Origin: Cardinalis cardinalis
Lineage: Eukaryota > Chordata > Aves > Passeriformes > Cardinalidae
Assembly (NCBI GenBank): GCA_014549065.1
Contig: JACDOX010000018.1
Location: 5,927,119-5,991,118, forward strand
Direction of reading: 5' to 3'
DNA length: 64,000 nucleotides
The notes below the pieces were generated by a model. The model was not told the DNA's origin. It ran no database searches and saw only the letters and a program-made list of their open reading frames with translations. A program made the translations under genes and the position numbers. Shown in pieces: positions 51,031 through 64,000 of this stretch. Within the stretch, counting starts at the first letter, position 1. Every line of letters begins with the position of its first letter.

Positions 51031-51450
51031 TCACCGTTGAAGTTTCTCATCCCAGCTGCATAAGAGGAGCCATGGGACAGGCTCGTGCTGCAGCCACCAG
51101 GCTGAGGGACTCCAGCCTGAAGAACACGCTGGCTGCATCATGGAGCTCATCCTGAGCAAGGACATTCTGCTCAATCCAGGGCATGGACAAGGCAGTGGGG
51201 CTAAAACCCATCTGAGCTATGCCAGGGCATCTATGGAAATAGGGGCCTAGGGAGGCAGGGGGAATAAAATATAGCTACTTCTGAGGAATAGATGCAAAAT
51301 AACCTGTACTAGCCTTTTCTCTAGTATGTGCAGAGGGATCTGAGGGAATCTGCATAAGTGTATGCANTCTAAATTTATTAGAAATCTGTTATGGGAGTCC
51401 TCAATAAAAATACAGTTTGAACTCTGTCTGCAGTGCTGTGCTGTTCATCA
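51031..51450 (+). other. Possible continuation of copy B
   Basis: Sequence downstream of the LTR-like promoter ends with AATAAA near 51402-51407. Copy A does not extend this far in recognisable form. The stretch may be the R/U5 end or internal part of the same element, or unrelated flank. No coding frame is present. Confidence 0.3.
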
Positions 51451-54400
51451 GCCAGGCAAGGAATATCACTATTTATTCAACTGCCTGAGTGGAGAGGGCC
51501 ACTTTGCCCTCTAAGCTTTTTCACCTTAGAAATATAATGGAAAAGAGTGTGGATAATTATTCAGTAGCAGAGCAAAGCACACCTGGTAGCTTTGTGGAAG
51601 GATAGATTAATATATCATCTATCTAAATATGTTGATACCTTTGCACATTTCTGTTGTAGGCATAAAGAGCTTGCTATGTTTACAACATTACAGACAGATT
51701 GTCTGTGGTGTGTTACACCTGCACGTGCCCTGATAAAGCTACGTTGCAAACAGCACTAACACCAGGCACCTTCCCAGAAAATAATGTGTTTAGTTATTAG
51801 AGCAGCTTGGGGCTCCCAGGTTATGCCAGAGGACTGAAGAGACTAGCTAGGGTTGGATTCAAGGACTGTTGTGGTTTCAGGTTTCCTCCAGTAGGTCTTT
51901 GTACTGACTCCAGGGCAGAACAAAGCTGTGCAGGGGAGAGAAGAAGCAGAGCATGTGGGAGAGAGAGAGCAGAGCAAGCCTGCCTCTCTGGATGTGTAAG
52001 GTGGCTGCAGAGCTCAACACTCATTTTCTTACACTTTTAGGACATGCCTGCATAGTAGTGTGAAAGCTGAGCATGGCTGATGATGATCTTGAGTAAAATG
52101 CAAACTCCTCTCTACTACCTGTGTGAAAGCANCATAGTTTTCACACAGGCACTTGAAGTATCAGTTTGGTTTCCACAATCCCAAGTTCTCCTATGATTTT
52201 TTTTAATGGTACTNTATCACTTAATAGTCTGTCTTTATTTATGAATACAATGCATTTTCTTAAGAACTTCATTGTGATCCCAAATTTATTCCTGAGATGG
52301 TTATTCTTACCTTGTGAGGCATTTAAAAAAATNTAGCCTTTACTTTCTACAATATTTGAAGAACTTTGTATTTCAGCATTTATATATTCTACAAGGTAAA
52401 AAGAAAAATGGGAGNGGGCTAAAAAAAGCTGTTACTGTTTTCTTCTATATGTCACAGTTTGGGTATCTTACCAGGGAACTGCAGTGCTCTTGATGTATGA
52501 GCTCCATTCCTGCCTTTGCTCTGTTAGAACATTTGGCACCAACAATGAAACTGGAATCTAATGTACACAATGTTAAGAAAAGTTGCCTTTTCAAAGCCAA
52601 GTTCAGAAATATGACAGTCCTTACAGCCTGATTATGGAGGAGGTGTTTTTTGTTTAAGGACAAACTATGAGACAAACCGGAGCAGCTTAAACCTGTATGT
52701 TTTCAGTATCACTGTAGCATGACATTTTTACATAAACCACAGTGGCTGTGGTTGGACNTTGCAACAGAGAACCAATCACGCACCGTGCGGAAACAAAGCT
52801 CTGTTTCACAACCACTTATTGACTTTTATTCAGTATGTGGTGCTAAGAACTACTATGTTGCAAGAGTAGTTGTTCTCTCCTATTTACAAAAAAAAATTCT
52901 GGCATGCTGTAATTTATTAACTTTGATTTTGAGACTGTAAGTGTTAATAAGGTCCATTTTCTGTCACTGTTTATAGTGTTTGCTGGCAGAGCTTAGCACT
53001 TGGAGCTGGGAGCAATGAATACTAATTCAGGAGCTACTTAGAGCTGTTTGCACCTTGACTTTGACAGTGTCCATTTTAGAGGGCAGAAATAGCCTTTTTC
53101 TCCCTCTTTTTGCAGTTGGCTACCACATTTGCAAGATCCACATTAATTTAGATCTCCAAAGGAGAATCAATTTTGCATGTTTTGACATGAGAATATTTAT
53201 CTCATTGCCTTTTGTCTGACCCTGCTTTTATTTTAGTTCTTATTTAAATTCACACAGAGTCTTTATCACAAAGGTTATCCTAACTTTCATCTTTTGTATT
53301 TGTCACTGGAACAACTTGTTCTTGTCTATTGTATGAATATAGCACTCAGATCTCCTTGAAGATCTCCTTCTACAACATAGTCCTTAACAAGAGAAAATAA
53401 TGATTTCAGTAGTGTTCCTTTAAAAAAAATTACACCCCCCAAAAAAAGGCTAAAAAAAGAAAAACAAGAAGAACAAATCCTTATCATTTAACAGAGATGA
53501 GGTCACAGCCAGGAATAGCTTAAGAAAGAGACTGAACAAGCCTTGTTGAATCTGCAGAGGGTTATGGTGAATAAAACTCATGGAATCCTGGTGTGTTTTC
53601 CAAATATGATGGCTAGTGCAGTGTAGAAAATGGTGCCATAAAGGCTGTAGACTGTCCCATATTAATGGCAGCTAATAAAAACAAATTCTCAAAGGGAATC
53701 TCCTGTTGTGGTTGTGGATGAGAAGGAACTTAGCTTCACTTAAAGACATTCAGTGAAATAACTTAAAAACTATATATGAGTTTTTATTAAACCTTAATAT
53801 CAATGTAAAAGAAGAAATATTGCCTATTACACATTGCTGAAAGTGGTCAAAGAGGATAGAAGGCATCTTGGAAGATATTGAGAAATACTGAAGCGTCTTT
53901 TTTCTGTTGAATGAATATGTATAATAGTNAAGAGATGAATGAAANGTAGAAGCTGAGATGGCCATTTCCNNGCTCCAACCTTTACTGTTAAGGTGCTCNG
54001 GTTTTCAGACAATTCACTTCATTCTTTGCCAAGTCACCTTGAAGCCTGGAAAAGACNTGTCCAGAGGAAATAGGGGAACCTGCGCTCCAGAGGTAATGAT
54101 TTTTCTCCATCGACTGTAGAGGGAGCCCAGAAACTNACTTTGACTTGGTGACAGGCATAAAAAGGTGCAGGTGAATGTAAAATCCCTCTGGCTGTGTTTA
54201 CAGCCATCATTACTNAAAAGAGTCAGAGCTGGATGCATGCTCAAATGGAAGAAAGCACCTATGATTTCATGCATTTTTTCTTCCTTTCTGTGTCTTTAGT
54301 AGTGTTACTCAGCAAACATCCATCTTCATATTTATTTTTACTGCCATTGCATGACCATTATCTTCCAGGCAACACCTAAACAATTCTGCTTAGCTAGAAT

Positions 54401-57400
54401 TTTCTTAACAAGAAAAAAAATGAAAAGCAATGTGAAGGTCTTAGACGTCTGGTCTTAAGAGTAGGTAAAGTCTGTAGTATAAACACAAGATTTCTTATCC
54501 CTTTTCATTTTTAAAAACAAAAAAGGAAAATAAATACTTTTTGGTCTTAATGTGTACCTACCTTTCCTCTCTTATTGTGTATTTTGAATTATGATTTTTT
54601 GTTCAAAAATGTTCCTGTGTCCTGTCTGCAAAATATTATGCAAGTACAAAAATGTAATAGCAGAAGTTAGTCTTGCAGACATGTTCATCAAAACACACAG
54701 AAAATGAGAAGATTTATCCTTCATGCTCTGCACTTGATAGCTGCTTTAAAAAAAGGCATTCATCTGTATCAGAACATTTTAGCAGACTACACATTTTGAT
54801 GTATTTTACTGCTTAAAATTGATTCTTAACCTTCTGACATTTCACTGTTTGGATGTAACATGGCACAAGAATGGAACAAGGCAACAGTGTTTAACAGATC
54901 ATATCAAGGCTGTTATTATGAGCCACCTTTACAGAAGGTGAAAGATGGTCACGAAGGTGCCTCTGCAGAATGAAACTTTTACTGATGAAGGATGGGGTGG
55001 AACTGATTCATTGCCATTGTTTCAAAATTTCATCCACTCCAGAATGGGAAAAAAAAAAAGCTTCTGGAAACTCTCTGTAAATTCTACAATTATTTCTGAG
55101 CTGGTAAACAACACANCATTTTGAAAAGTGAAAACAAAATGTTTCAGTTTCTCACCTCTAGGAAGAAAGATCACCTCTGGCTTTTTCCAGGGTGTGCCTC
55201 TTTGTTGCTCAACCCTGACANCTCTCCTTAATGAGACTCCTACTGCAGGCTCCTGTAGGTCTCAAGCACCCACTTCATCAGCTGCAGTACAGCCTGACAT
55301 CTTGTGCAACCAGGACACTCCTCTAGCCTACAACAACCCTTAAAAACAAAGCTTTAGTGATTAAAAGTCATTTCAGCTTCAAATGCAGAAAACAAAATAC
55401 ACACATATAAGCTGGCAGAGTTTCTCCCCTCTCTGTCTCACCACCCCTAGGATCCATTCACTCCCTGCACCAGCTATCAGCCTAGTAAAGCATCCAGAGA
55501 CTTCAGTGTTTGNTTTGAATCTCTTGTCACAGCATGTGCTTGTGCTCTGTTCCCCTTGGGGGGCAGTCACTAAGGGGTCTGTGCCCAGCTGTGGAGTGCC
55601 AGTGTTATCTCCAAGAGACTAAGAAGGCAGGAATCACNTCTAATGCCAAGCACACCTTGACATAAGGCAAACGTGCTGCCTGCACTGCTCCATTCTTTAC
55701 AGCTGGNAAATGGTTAATAATAGTATTATTTTAATACAAAAAAAAATAAATAAAGCTTTCAAGAGGTGATTCTTTTATACCTAATCTTTTACCAGAGTTA
55801 GCATTTCATCAAGGCACATCAGATTTTTATAATTTAGTCTTAAAAAAAGGNACAAAACTGAAACCAATGGCCGCAACAGAACCAAAGCCCCATTAAATAA
55901 CCAAATAAGCCACAGTCTCTGAAAATTACAGAATAAACTTTCCTTGTTACCTCATGCTGGAAGATGGGAAGAGCCACATTCTGCTCCCAAAACCTTTTCA
56001 GGGAGAACTGTGGGATCTTTCATGGCCTATGCCTGTGGCACATCTGGATGCCAAACGGGTGAGGGTAAAACAGGGAAAGACCACGTGCTTCCACAGCACT
56101 GGAAAGGGATTCTGGATCATAGATCCTCTAAAAACTGCTGGGCCCTTGCCCACTGACTGTTCCAACAAATTCAAGGATACTGAACTAGAAATCTAACTCT
56201 ATTTTCTGATATTACGAGGGAGGAAAATCCAATGTCTTTTTGACTCTGAACATGTAGACGTGGCTTTTTCCAGGAAATTGCCTGCAAAAAATTTGATTGA
56301 AGAAATTTTAATATGAGCAGGCATCCAGTTGTATGCCTCCANTACCCCCCAGTGACACTGCCAAGCGGTTCAGAGGACCATGTCCATAAAATCCCATTGA
56401 GAACCTGCCNTGGCCTTGTATTTCTCCATCCTAATCTCAGCCCTAGAAAAAGTCACTTATCCACCCCAACCTTCATAATTCCAGGTAAGAGGAATCCACT
56501 TGGATTCAGCGATAGTTGCAGCAGCTCTTTGAAGGATACTTGCCCTGGGATCTTGCCTCTGATGCTATTTTTTATCCCAAGAGTTTGCACATTCTGGTTC
56601 CCAGTGCATTCAGGCAGAATAATATAGTACAGACCAAGGTAAAGGAAGTCAGACAACATTTATTATACAAGGGAATTTACTGGAAAGAGAAAAACAGTGG
56701 TTCAGAGGTAAGCAAATCTGTGCAGCACCTAGAAATCAGTCATGCCATGATTAAATCATAGCTCTAATATTATGTATATTTATTTTCAAAGAAATTCAAA
56801 TGGGTTACTTGGTACTTTTGCATGCACAGTTGGAGACCTTGAAAGAATTTTGTTTCTCAGTCCTCATCACTCTTAATTGCTGCCTTTTCAGGCAGTACAC
56901 AAAGTCACCAGTCACCTTTCAGAGGTTTGACAGGTGTGTCTTATCACATCAGTTAAATCAATGCATGAAAACCCTTGGTTAGGAAACCTGCAACCAAGTN
57001 CAGTAGCAGGACAGCAGTTAATTCTTCCCGGCCTCTCTGGCCTCATGCTCACTCCAACAATAAGCACAGTAATAAACCAATTAAGCATAAAATATTTATA
57101 AAGGCAAAAAATAAGAACAGAGGAAGAAGTGAAAACCAACCATCAGAAAATTATGCTGGCATTTTATTCTTCACAGCTGACTTTCATCTAGAAGATTGCT
57201 CAGTCACCCTCACAGCACAGGCACTGCAGCATTGCGTAATGCAAAGCTGGCTGTAGGGTGACTTTTAGTGCTCCCTCTCTGTGCTCTGCTCCACTCTTTC
57301 TGTGCTTCACAGGAAACAGGACTGTATTTGCTTTATTAGGAATGCTGTTCAGCTGTTTAAAGGAGAAGTAACAATTTCACCCTTTACTGCTTCCCCTGTG

Positions 57401-59730
57401 TAAGTAAGGAATATCCTCGGCTCTCTGCTGCAGTTTGCATCATGGCTCAGCTTAGGGAGCCTTTTTAGAGTCAGGGAGAGAATGCAGAGGGTGTTTTGCC
57501 AGCAGGCTTGAGCATCTCCTGCCCAAGTGGATGCTACATTAGGAAGCCCTGCAGCTGGAGAAGAATAACCAGGACAGTGTGGTCCTGACAATGCTGNGCA
57601 GGTCACAAGGAAGAGAACACAAGCTGTGCCCACTTGCAGCAGCTTTTTGACATGCATGTCTGAAGCCTAGGACATCCACTGCCAAGTGCAAGTGTTCATG
57701 GAAAACACCAGGTATGTGCAGCAGAGCAGCTGGTTAGGAGTGGATGGAGTGGATAAGACATTGGGATCTCAGGGTNGAGAGCTTAACAAACTTACAGGCA
57801 AGTTATCTACACTGTAGATGTAAAGTCATGGCAAACATTCCTACCCTCTGCACTGGCATCTTTTAGAACATCTATTAAGATGCTCCAAATTTTGGCCAGA
57901 GCTTGTTTTGAAGTTAGCCTGAGGGCCAGGGAATGGGAAAGGAGGCTTGCANCCAGAAGCCAGGAGCTTGAAAAAAGAATTTGTTATTTTTGAGCATCGT
58001 GATCATTATAGCTTTTCCCTTTGAGACATCTGTGAGAGAGATAATTTATACTGGATAACTTTCTAGTTGTTTTTGGAAATGGAGGCATCATATGTCAGAG
58101 CTGGTTTTCTGATAAGTTTCTGCTTTGGCTGACTTTTTCAAAGTTTCTGCTTCCCATTTGTTGGGTGTTTTTTTGTGTGATTAACTGAAATTTAGTCACA
58201 CTACATTCAGGAACTGAGCCCTATAACGGTATTTATTGAAGATCAGTCTTGGTCACAAATATTTCTTTTCTTAGATATAAAATCAANGCAAGAGAACTGT
58301 ACAGAACTGTCGCTGCTTTCAGGGATGCAATCTGACTTNCAATACAAAAATGCTCCATGACCATTCTCCACTCCCTCAGATGATTCTGCAATTTGTACTT
58401 TAGGTTGTAAACAGCTGCACTGTTATTGCCTCCCTTTCCCCACTGATACTGATGATACAGGAGGTTTTACTTGACAGNGAATTAAGCATTTGCTTTTAAG
58501 TTCCTCAGAAGTACTAATGACACCAGTAGTCCTTGAGCATGTGCTTAAATACCTAGCTGGTTGTTTAAAAATTGGTAAAATAGGTACTCCAAACCACATT
58601 TTCTCCATTTCTTAGTTTTACGAGGCAATCTGGTCTATTCCTCATTCTGTCAAACAAAATGTGGTGTAATACCAGAGATGGAGTCTGCCTGCAAGCAAAA
58701 ATAGCAATGAAAGCTACAGTGCTCCCCTAGAGCATCGAGGGAAAGGTTCAGTCCGAAGCATCTGGGCTTAGAATTGCAAAAATTAAAAGAACAATAAGAC
58801 AANATCTTCCTAAATGTAAGTTTATATTGTGCTTTAGAATGCTGTATCNGTACCTGCGGTATTATGTAATGCTACAGCATCTTTCCTAACATAATTCAGC
58901 ACAAATCCTCATATGATATTTCACATTTTAATCAAAAGGTTAGAACAACATTTTAGCTCCCATTTTCCAACATGAGCTGGAAAAAAACGAGTAGGCACAA
59001 CATTCTGGCTAATCCCAGAGAGCATTTTTTTTTTTTTTCAATTTGTTAATCTTTTCAGATACATGTTTCTCGTCTCTGTGAGGGTGAAATAAGCAGAGTT
59101 TGAGCATAAGAGATAAAAGATACAGGGACTAAACATAGTATGTGGTACTAATGGCTGGCAGCTAGCCGTGCCAGCTCAAATCTGTTATGATTTNAAGGAT
59201 ATGGCAAGGAGGCCTTTTCAGCCTTTTTACACTGTTGATGCTTATTTCTTAAATTTTGGGGCAATTTCTTTCTCTCTGTGCTGAGAAAGTAGGTTCCATT
59301 TTCAATACCAAGTATTAAAGATCTGCCTTTTCATTACTCTCTATCCATAAAGAAAAATCATCTTCAAAATTTTCAGGGCACAATGACTATAATTCCCTGA
59401 TCTAGTGGATGAGTTAGACTTTCCTGAAGCCTGGGAAATTTTGCTTTAGACAGATAAGGTGCTGAATTTTCTTTCTCTGCTGAGAATCTTTTGACAGTAC
59501 TAATCCCCAGCTGCAACAGTAAATACACTGAGTTTTAAAGATGACTAAATTAGATACAAATCCACAGGGGATTTCCTATTACCTTCATAAATGTAAGTAT
59601 CTCCTGCTGATTAAATGCCCTGTAAACATTCTTAGACAGTTACTCATGCAGGTTGATTGTACAGTAGGACTAAAGAAAAACACCAGCTTAGCTGAATGAG
59701 ATATTCTGGAAACATTTTTAAAGTAGTGAG
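51451..59730. other. Unique non-coding DNA, no gene seen
   Basis: The longest frames are 104 codons (56313-56627, plus) and 102 codons (57349-57657, minus), without recognised domains. 51800-52050 is purine-rich. A 14-T run lies at 59025-59038. 52980-53200 is non-repetitive and motif-rich and might be conserved, but nothing in the sequence proves that. No dispersed element is recognised. Confidence 0.5.
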
Positions 59731-59768
59731 AGGCTAGAAGAAGAGGCTAGAAGTAAAGGCTAGAAGAG
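59731..59768. repeat. Short tandem repeat, 13-bp unit, about 3 copies
   Basis: AGGCTAGAAG followed by AAG, TAA and AG gives three tandem units at 59731-59743, 59744-59756 and 59757-59768. Confidence 0.85.
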
Positions 59769-60335
59769 CTGCCACAATTTTAGCACTGCGAGGAAAAGAA
59801 CAGCTGGGTACTCTTGGAGGGGCTGAGCATCTGTCCTGTTCATGCTTACAGCATACAACAGTACTGTAGCTTAAGTTATCTCTATATCATCCACACTCCA
59901 ACCAGATATTTGTACTAGATAGTGGGGTAAAACAGCACTATCATTCCATTTCTGCACAAGTGAAATGAATGGGAGAAATGTAGTGAATTACTCCATTTGA
60001 AGTACATAGAAATAGATTGATTTGAATGTATATGTGTAAAAAATGAACATATATTTTTATGTGGANTTACTGTCCCATTTTATTTTACCATCAAATTTTT
60101 CCTATAAAATTTAAAATAGAATTAGTTATCACTTAAATGCTTGTAGCACTAATGGAAATATTTCTGTTTCTCTTCAGTTTCAAGAGCCTGTTATGGGACA
60201 TCTAGGTGGGCTTCTTAGTTATGCAAAGATAAGCAAACATGACAATGTTTCTGAAAATGAAGTCTGCAGTAAATATTTTACCTACAACAGATATTGTTTA
60301 TGCTCATATTGGTTTTGGAGTTTGATTTTGATGGT
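59769..60335. other. Unique non-coding DNA
   Basis: AT-rich sequence with no recognised feature. A frame starting at 60193 stays open only because it runs into the T/G tract that follows. Confidence 0.5.
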
Positions 60336-60523
60336 GGGTTTTTTGTTTTTGTTTTCTTTCCTTTTTTTTATTTTTTTTTTCTCTTTTTTTTTGTTTGGGT
60401 TTTGGTTGCTTGTTTGTTTTTGTGGGGGTTTTTGTGTTTTGTGGTTTTGTTTGATTTGGAGTTCTTTGGTTGGTTGGTTTCATTTTGTTGGTTTTTTTCT
60501 GGTTGGTTGGTTTTGGTTTTTCT
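60336..60523. repeat. T/G-rich simple sequence tract
   Basis: Nearly 190 bp are almost only T and G with a few C, made of T runs and GGTT/GGTTTT units. It creates overlapping frames of 138 and 93 codons full of Phe, Leu, Val, Gly and Trp. These are compositional artefacts, not membrane proteins. It is the same kind of sequence as 26083-26180 on the opposite strand. Confidence 0.92.
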
Positions 60524-63500
60524 TACAGTTCAAGAATTTCATGAACAAGGAAACATCTTTGAGCAATATCAGTGATGACATAGCAGTACTAATACTAAAA
60601 CAAATTTAGGAATTTAACATTTAACTTTTGCTAGAAAAGAGGAAGTTGGGAGATGGGTGAATCAAACAGTAATGAGTCATCTTCCACATGAGTGAAGCAC
60701 AAAGTTCCACTTGACCATATTCCATATTCCCAAGTTTCCTTCCCTGACATGTTCCCACTGAAACACAAAGACTGCGCTAGGGACAGATGGATAAATATTC
60801 CTTCAGCTCAGAACCATTCTGCATCTTTTGCTGAGCCCACAGAATCCAAAAGTCATTGCCACTAAGCAGAAAGAGAGAGTTCTTCCCTACCTCCTCCTTG
60901 CAGGAATCTTTGATATTGATCTCAAACATGGATATCTTTATCATATTCTATATGATTTTAGAATCCTCTTCAAGTTCCTAGCNTGGGACAATGAGCAGTG
61001 GGATGGTGCAGCTCAAATTGCATTTTGCTGGTCTTTCTTCTTCAGCTTCTATGTTCTTCTCCTTGTCCTTAAGGTACCCTCAGGGTGCCATCCTTTGAGA
61101 CTTCAGCTAAATATTTGTGTAGATGAGGGCACTTTGTTCTTTTATGATTCATGAAACTGTACTGGTCCATTAGCATCAGCAAAAATAAAATCCACTTTTC
61201 CTTTCATTTAAATAAATCTCTTGCATCTGTATGACTCCATCAGTCTGACAGTCCTTATGTTGATGTACCTTCCTTGGAGTACGTACCAAACCAAAGCCAA
61301 GGGACAAAATGTNCAGTAAACAGGGAACTCTGTAATTCTTTTAACTGAAGAAAAGAAAATGAGACAGAGTGAGATTATACAAGGTGTTCACATATTTAGA
61401 CTTCTGTAAGGCACCTAAAATGTTACTGCACTAAATCATTTAGGAGAATTAATGACATAAAAGAGGTATGCTTTTCATTCAAAGGATGATTGGTATGTCT
61501 CTACCTATAATTATAAGGAGTAAATCTCTTTAAAGGGACATTTAAAAAAATTAGATTCTTCTAGCCTTTGGAATACAACTTTAAAATAATTTTCTTATAT
61601 TGTTATACAACTTTCTGATATTCAAAGACTGAAAAAATTGGGACCATAAAGAGAACATGGTTAGGGGGTATTCTAATTTCCTCAGCAAAGTGGAAATTTC
61701 AGCACCAACTGAAGTGTGCTACCAAAGCCAAGAAAAAGAATGAGACTGTAGGACAAGCAGAATAACAGCTGCCAGCCTTGGGAAAAAAAATTGCTCTGAA
61801 AAAAACCCAGAGGTAAATATTTAGATTAAAATAATTTCTCATGGAATTTTTATGATCAAGAGATTAACATGATAAAGTGCATGTATACATCAACTGATTA
61901 ACTGTGTAGAGACACTGTGAGCAGAACTCAGCTGCCTGAACAGGTGAGTATGAAGGGCTGTTCAGTACCCAAATCCCAAGACCAGGGTTTAAAAATCTGG
62001 CAAAGGACCTAGGAGAGATGAATACCCATCTGGATTGGCAAATAGAAGTTAAGCAAGAGACCATCTAAATTTTCACTAAACACATATAATTATGCAAAAA
62101 ACCCCTACCTCTGTTACTACTGAATTTTATTATCAGTGTAACTACTACCAGGGCATGGTACTGTGCTCTACTTTCAATATCTTATTGTGATGGCTACAGG
62201 AAAGTCAGCAAATATTTTGAGACTTAAAGAAAAATACAACTGACTATGGGCTAGAATTTCCATATGGGAAAACTGAGACTGAGAATACACAGGTTTCCAA
62301 TGTAAAAGATGAAATTCTGCTAACTGCCACTCAAAGANAAGTGCATTCTTAGCAAAAAATGAAATGGGATTTTTCACAAAGGTGTCAAGGGTTATTGTCT
62401 GGGGAGGGGACAAAGAGTTTTGTCAGTTTTCACTTATCACTGGAAAGTGGCAATTACATTAGAGGNCTTCCCTAAAAGAGAAGCTTGAGTTCAAACAAAA
62501 TTTCTTTCCTCATGATAGATGTGGATTGGGTTTTTAATCTGAGTTCATGAACTGGCTTCACTATGCATTACAAGAAAAGCAAATTGTAGACCTGGGTTCA
62601 AGTTGATAGCGACCTTGAGATGGGGAAGAAATGGGGCTAGCAGAATCTCATGATGTTCAACAAAGAGAAAAGCAAAGCCCTTCAAATAGAGAGGAATAGC
62701 CTTGTGTACCAGGCTGGGGACCCAGCAGCAGAAAAGTGGCTTTGCAGAACACGTGCTGAGGATTCTGGTGGACAGCAAGTCAAGCTGAGACAGTAATGTC
62801 CCCTCAGGGCAGCTTTCTGGTCTGCACTAGGAGGAGGGTTGCCAACAGGTCTCATCACCCAGGAGATAGATCTGGAAGGTCCAGTGGNGGGCAGCTGTAG
62901 TGGGGAGGTGTGGACATACTGGAGTGAGTAGAATGAAGAGCCACAAGGGTATTAAAAGAATTAGCACATGTATAGAGGCCCAGAGGCATGCCACGCAGAG
63001 AGGCAATGCTCTGCTTGCTTTCAAATGCTTGACTGAACCTAGAGTTGATTTAAATTAACTTTAGACTTTGAAAACATAGAAATGAGATCAGAGACTAAGC
63101 AAATGCTTAAGCATGTTCCTATAATTCTTTTCAGAGAAATACCTTTTTTTGAAAAAGAGAGCATGTACAAATGGAGGGGTGAGGNGAGCCACAAGCTTTT
63201 CTCAATTAGTCTGCTGGTAGCAATTTCAACTTTTCTTTCATAACAGAACTTTCAGAAGATGAAAGGAAAGAACCAGTCCTTGGGAAACTCCAACAAATGT
63301 TAAGCATTTCAGAGAGTAGAAGCTATTTTTGGACAGCCCTTTTTATAGACTGATTGAATTATTCTTAGCACAGAGCTAGATTTTCTGGTTTACATAAACA
63401 ATGATTCATTGTTTTGTGATTTGCAGTTCTGTATGGCTGAATTAAACACTGTTTAGTGGCCAGTTATTGTGAAACTACTTTATATTATATACAGGTGAAT

Positions 63501-64000
63501 TGAAGGTGAACTTAACTCACACATGACAAGAAGAAATGTTGATGAAACACTTGATCAACTGACTTCTTGAGCAATTGACAGAAAATTACTACACGAATAA
63601 ATACAACAGGCTTGCAGGAATTAAAATGGGCAAGGAACCAGCCTGCCCACCTCAGGTATCTAACTTGCCCCTAACTTGCATTTTCCAGTCCAGTGTTGCA
63701 ATCTCCTCCAGTCCTTTCTTATCTGCATGTGAAAAGGCAACTGGAAGCTCCCAGAGGGATAACTAGACTGACTTAGGTGCCTCTGCTGAGGGGCTGAGAC
63801 CTTCAGAGCTGCTTATTCCCACCTTGTGCTAAAGGAACTGAAGCATTTCAGGGAGTTCCTTCCATCTCAGCTCAAAATTTCTCCTCCTGCTATGTGCCTA
63901 AGCAACATAATGTTTTATTGATGCTTTATCATCATGGAGTGGATCACATATTCAAAGTCTTGTTCTGTCTTATGAAATATTTTTAAATTGAAATTTTTTG
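60524..64000. other. Unique non-coding DNA, no gene seen
   Basis: The longest frame is 108 codons on the plus strand (60828-61154) with one N. It lacks a recognisable domain. Two AATAAA motifs at about 61185 and 61213 stand alone without LTR termini that I can find. The remainder to the end of the window is ordinary AT-rich DNA. Confidence 0.55.

Noticed and set aside
60193..60609. 138-codon plus-strand frame rich in Phe, Leu and Trp, resembling a membrane protein
   Set aside because: It is a translation of the T/G-rich simple tract at 60336-60523; composition alone explains the hydrophobicity.
61180..61220. Two AATAAA motifs close together as a gene or LTR 3' end
   Set aside because: No TG...CA termini, TATA box or coding sequence could be placed around them.

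Overview
The window looks like a non-coding stretch of a bird chromosome, most likely from a songbird (Passeriformes). It is AT-rich. It carries CR1 LINE fragments with the avian CR1 3' end and several long terminal repeats (LTRs) of endogenous retroviruses, two of them of a type I know from passerine genomes. Isolated single N bases are scattered throughout. I found no protein-coding gene, tRNA, rRNA, CRISPR array or bacterial-type feature. The open reading frames are short, mostly lack recognisable domains, and behave as expected for random AT-rich DNA, repeat sequence or simple-sequence tracts.

Layout. 1-5.3 kb: unique DNA. 5.35-5.44 kb: short plus-strand CR1 3' end with a perfect stem-loop. 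5.4-18.3 kb: unique DNA with a homeodomain/SOX-site cluster near 12.1 kb, a duplicated 20-mer at 13.4 kb and perfect hairpins or palindromes at 14.7, 17.5 and 18.2 kb. 18.36-19.28 kb: the largest CR1 fragment, minus strand, with recognisable reverse transcriptase pieces. 19.4-19.76 kb and 50.69-51.03 kb: two copies of one dispersed TATA-containing, LTR-like repeat. 26.1 kb: A/C simple sequence. 26.65-27.90 kb: retroviral 3' internal piece with a 39-bp tandem repeat, followed by an LTR. 32.59-33.31 kb: solo LTR with a perfect 6-bp target duplication. 37.2-37.6 kb: a second minus-strand CR1. 38.42-38.84 kb: minus-strand LTR. 40.55-41.24 kb: minus-strand solo LTR. 42.4 kb: small CR1 scrap. 43.4-43.75 kb: possible LTR part. 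47.54-47.89 kb: compact minus-strand solo LTR with a perfect 6-bp target duplication. 60.3-60.5 kb: T/G simple sequence.

Nothing here works together as a pathway or operon. The window reads as an intergenic region or a long intron that has collected insertions. The best-supported new detail is the set of LTRs delimited by eye, two with exact target-site duplications. I did not find a novel biological system. The regulatory-element suggestions are hypotheses that need cross-species alignment.
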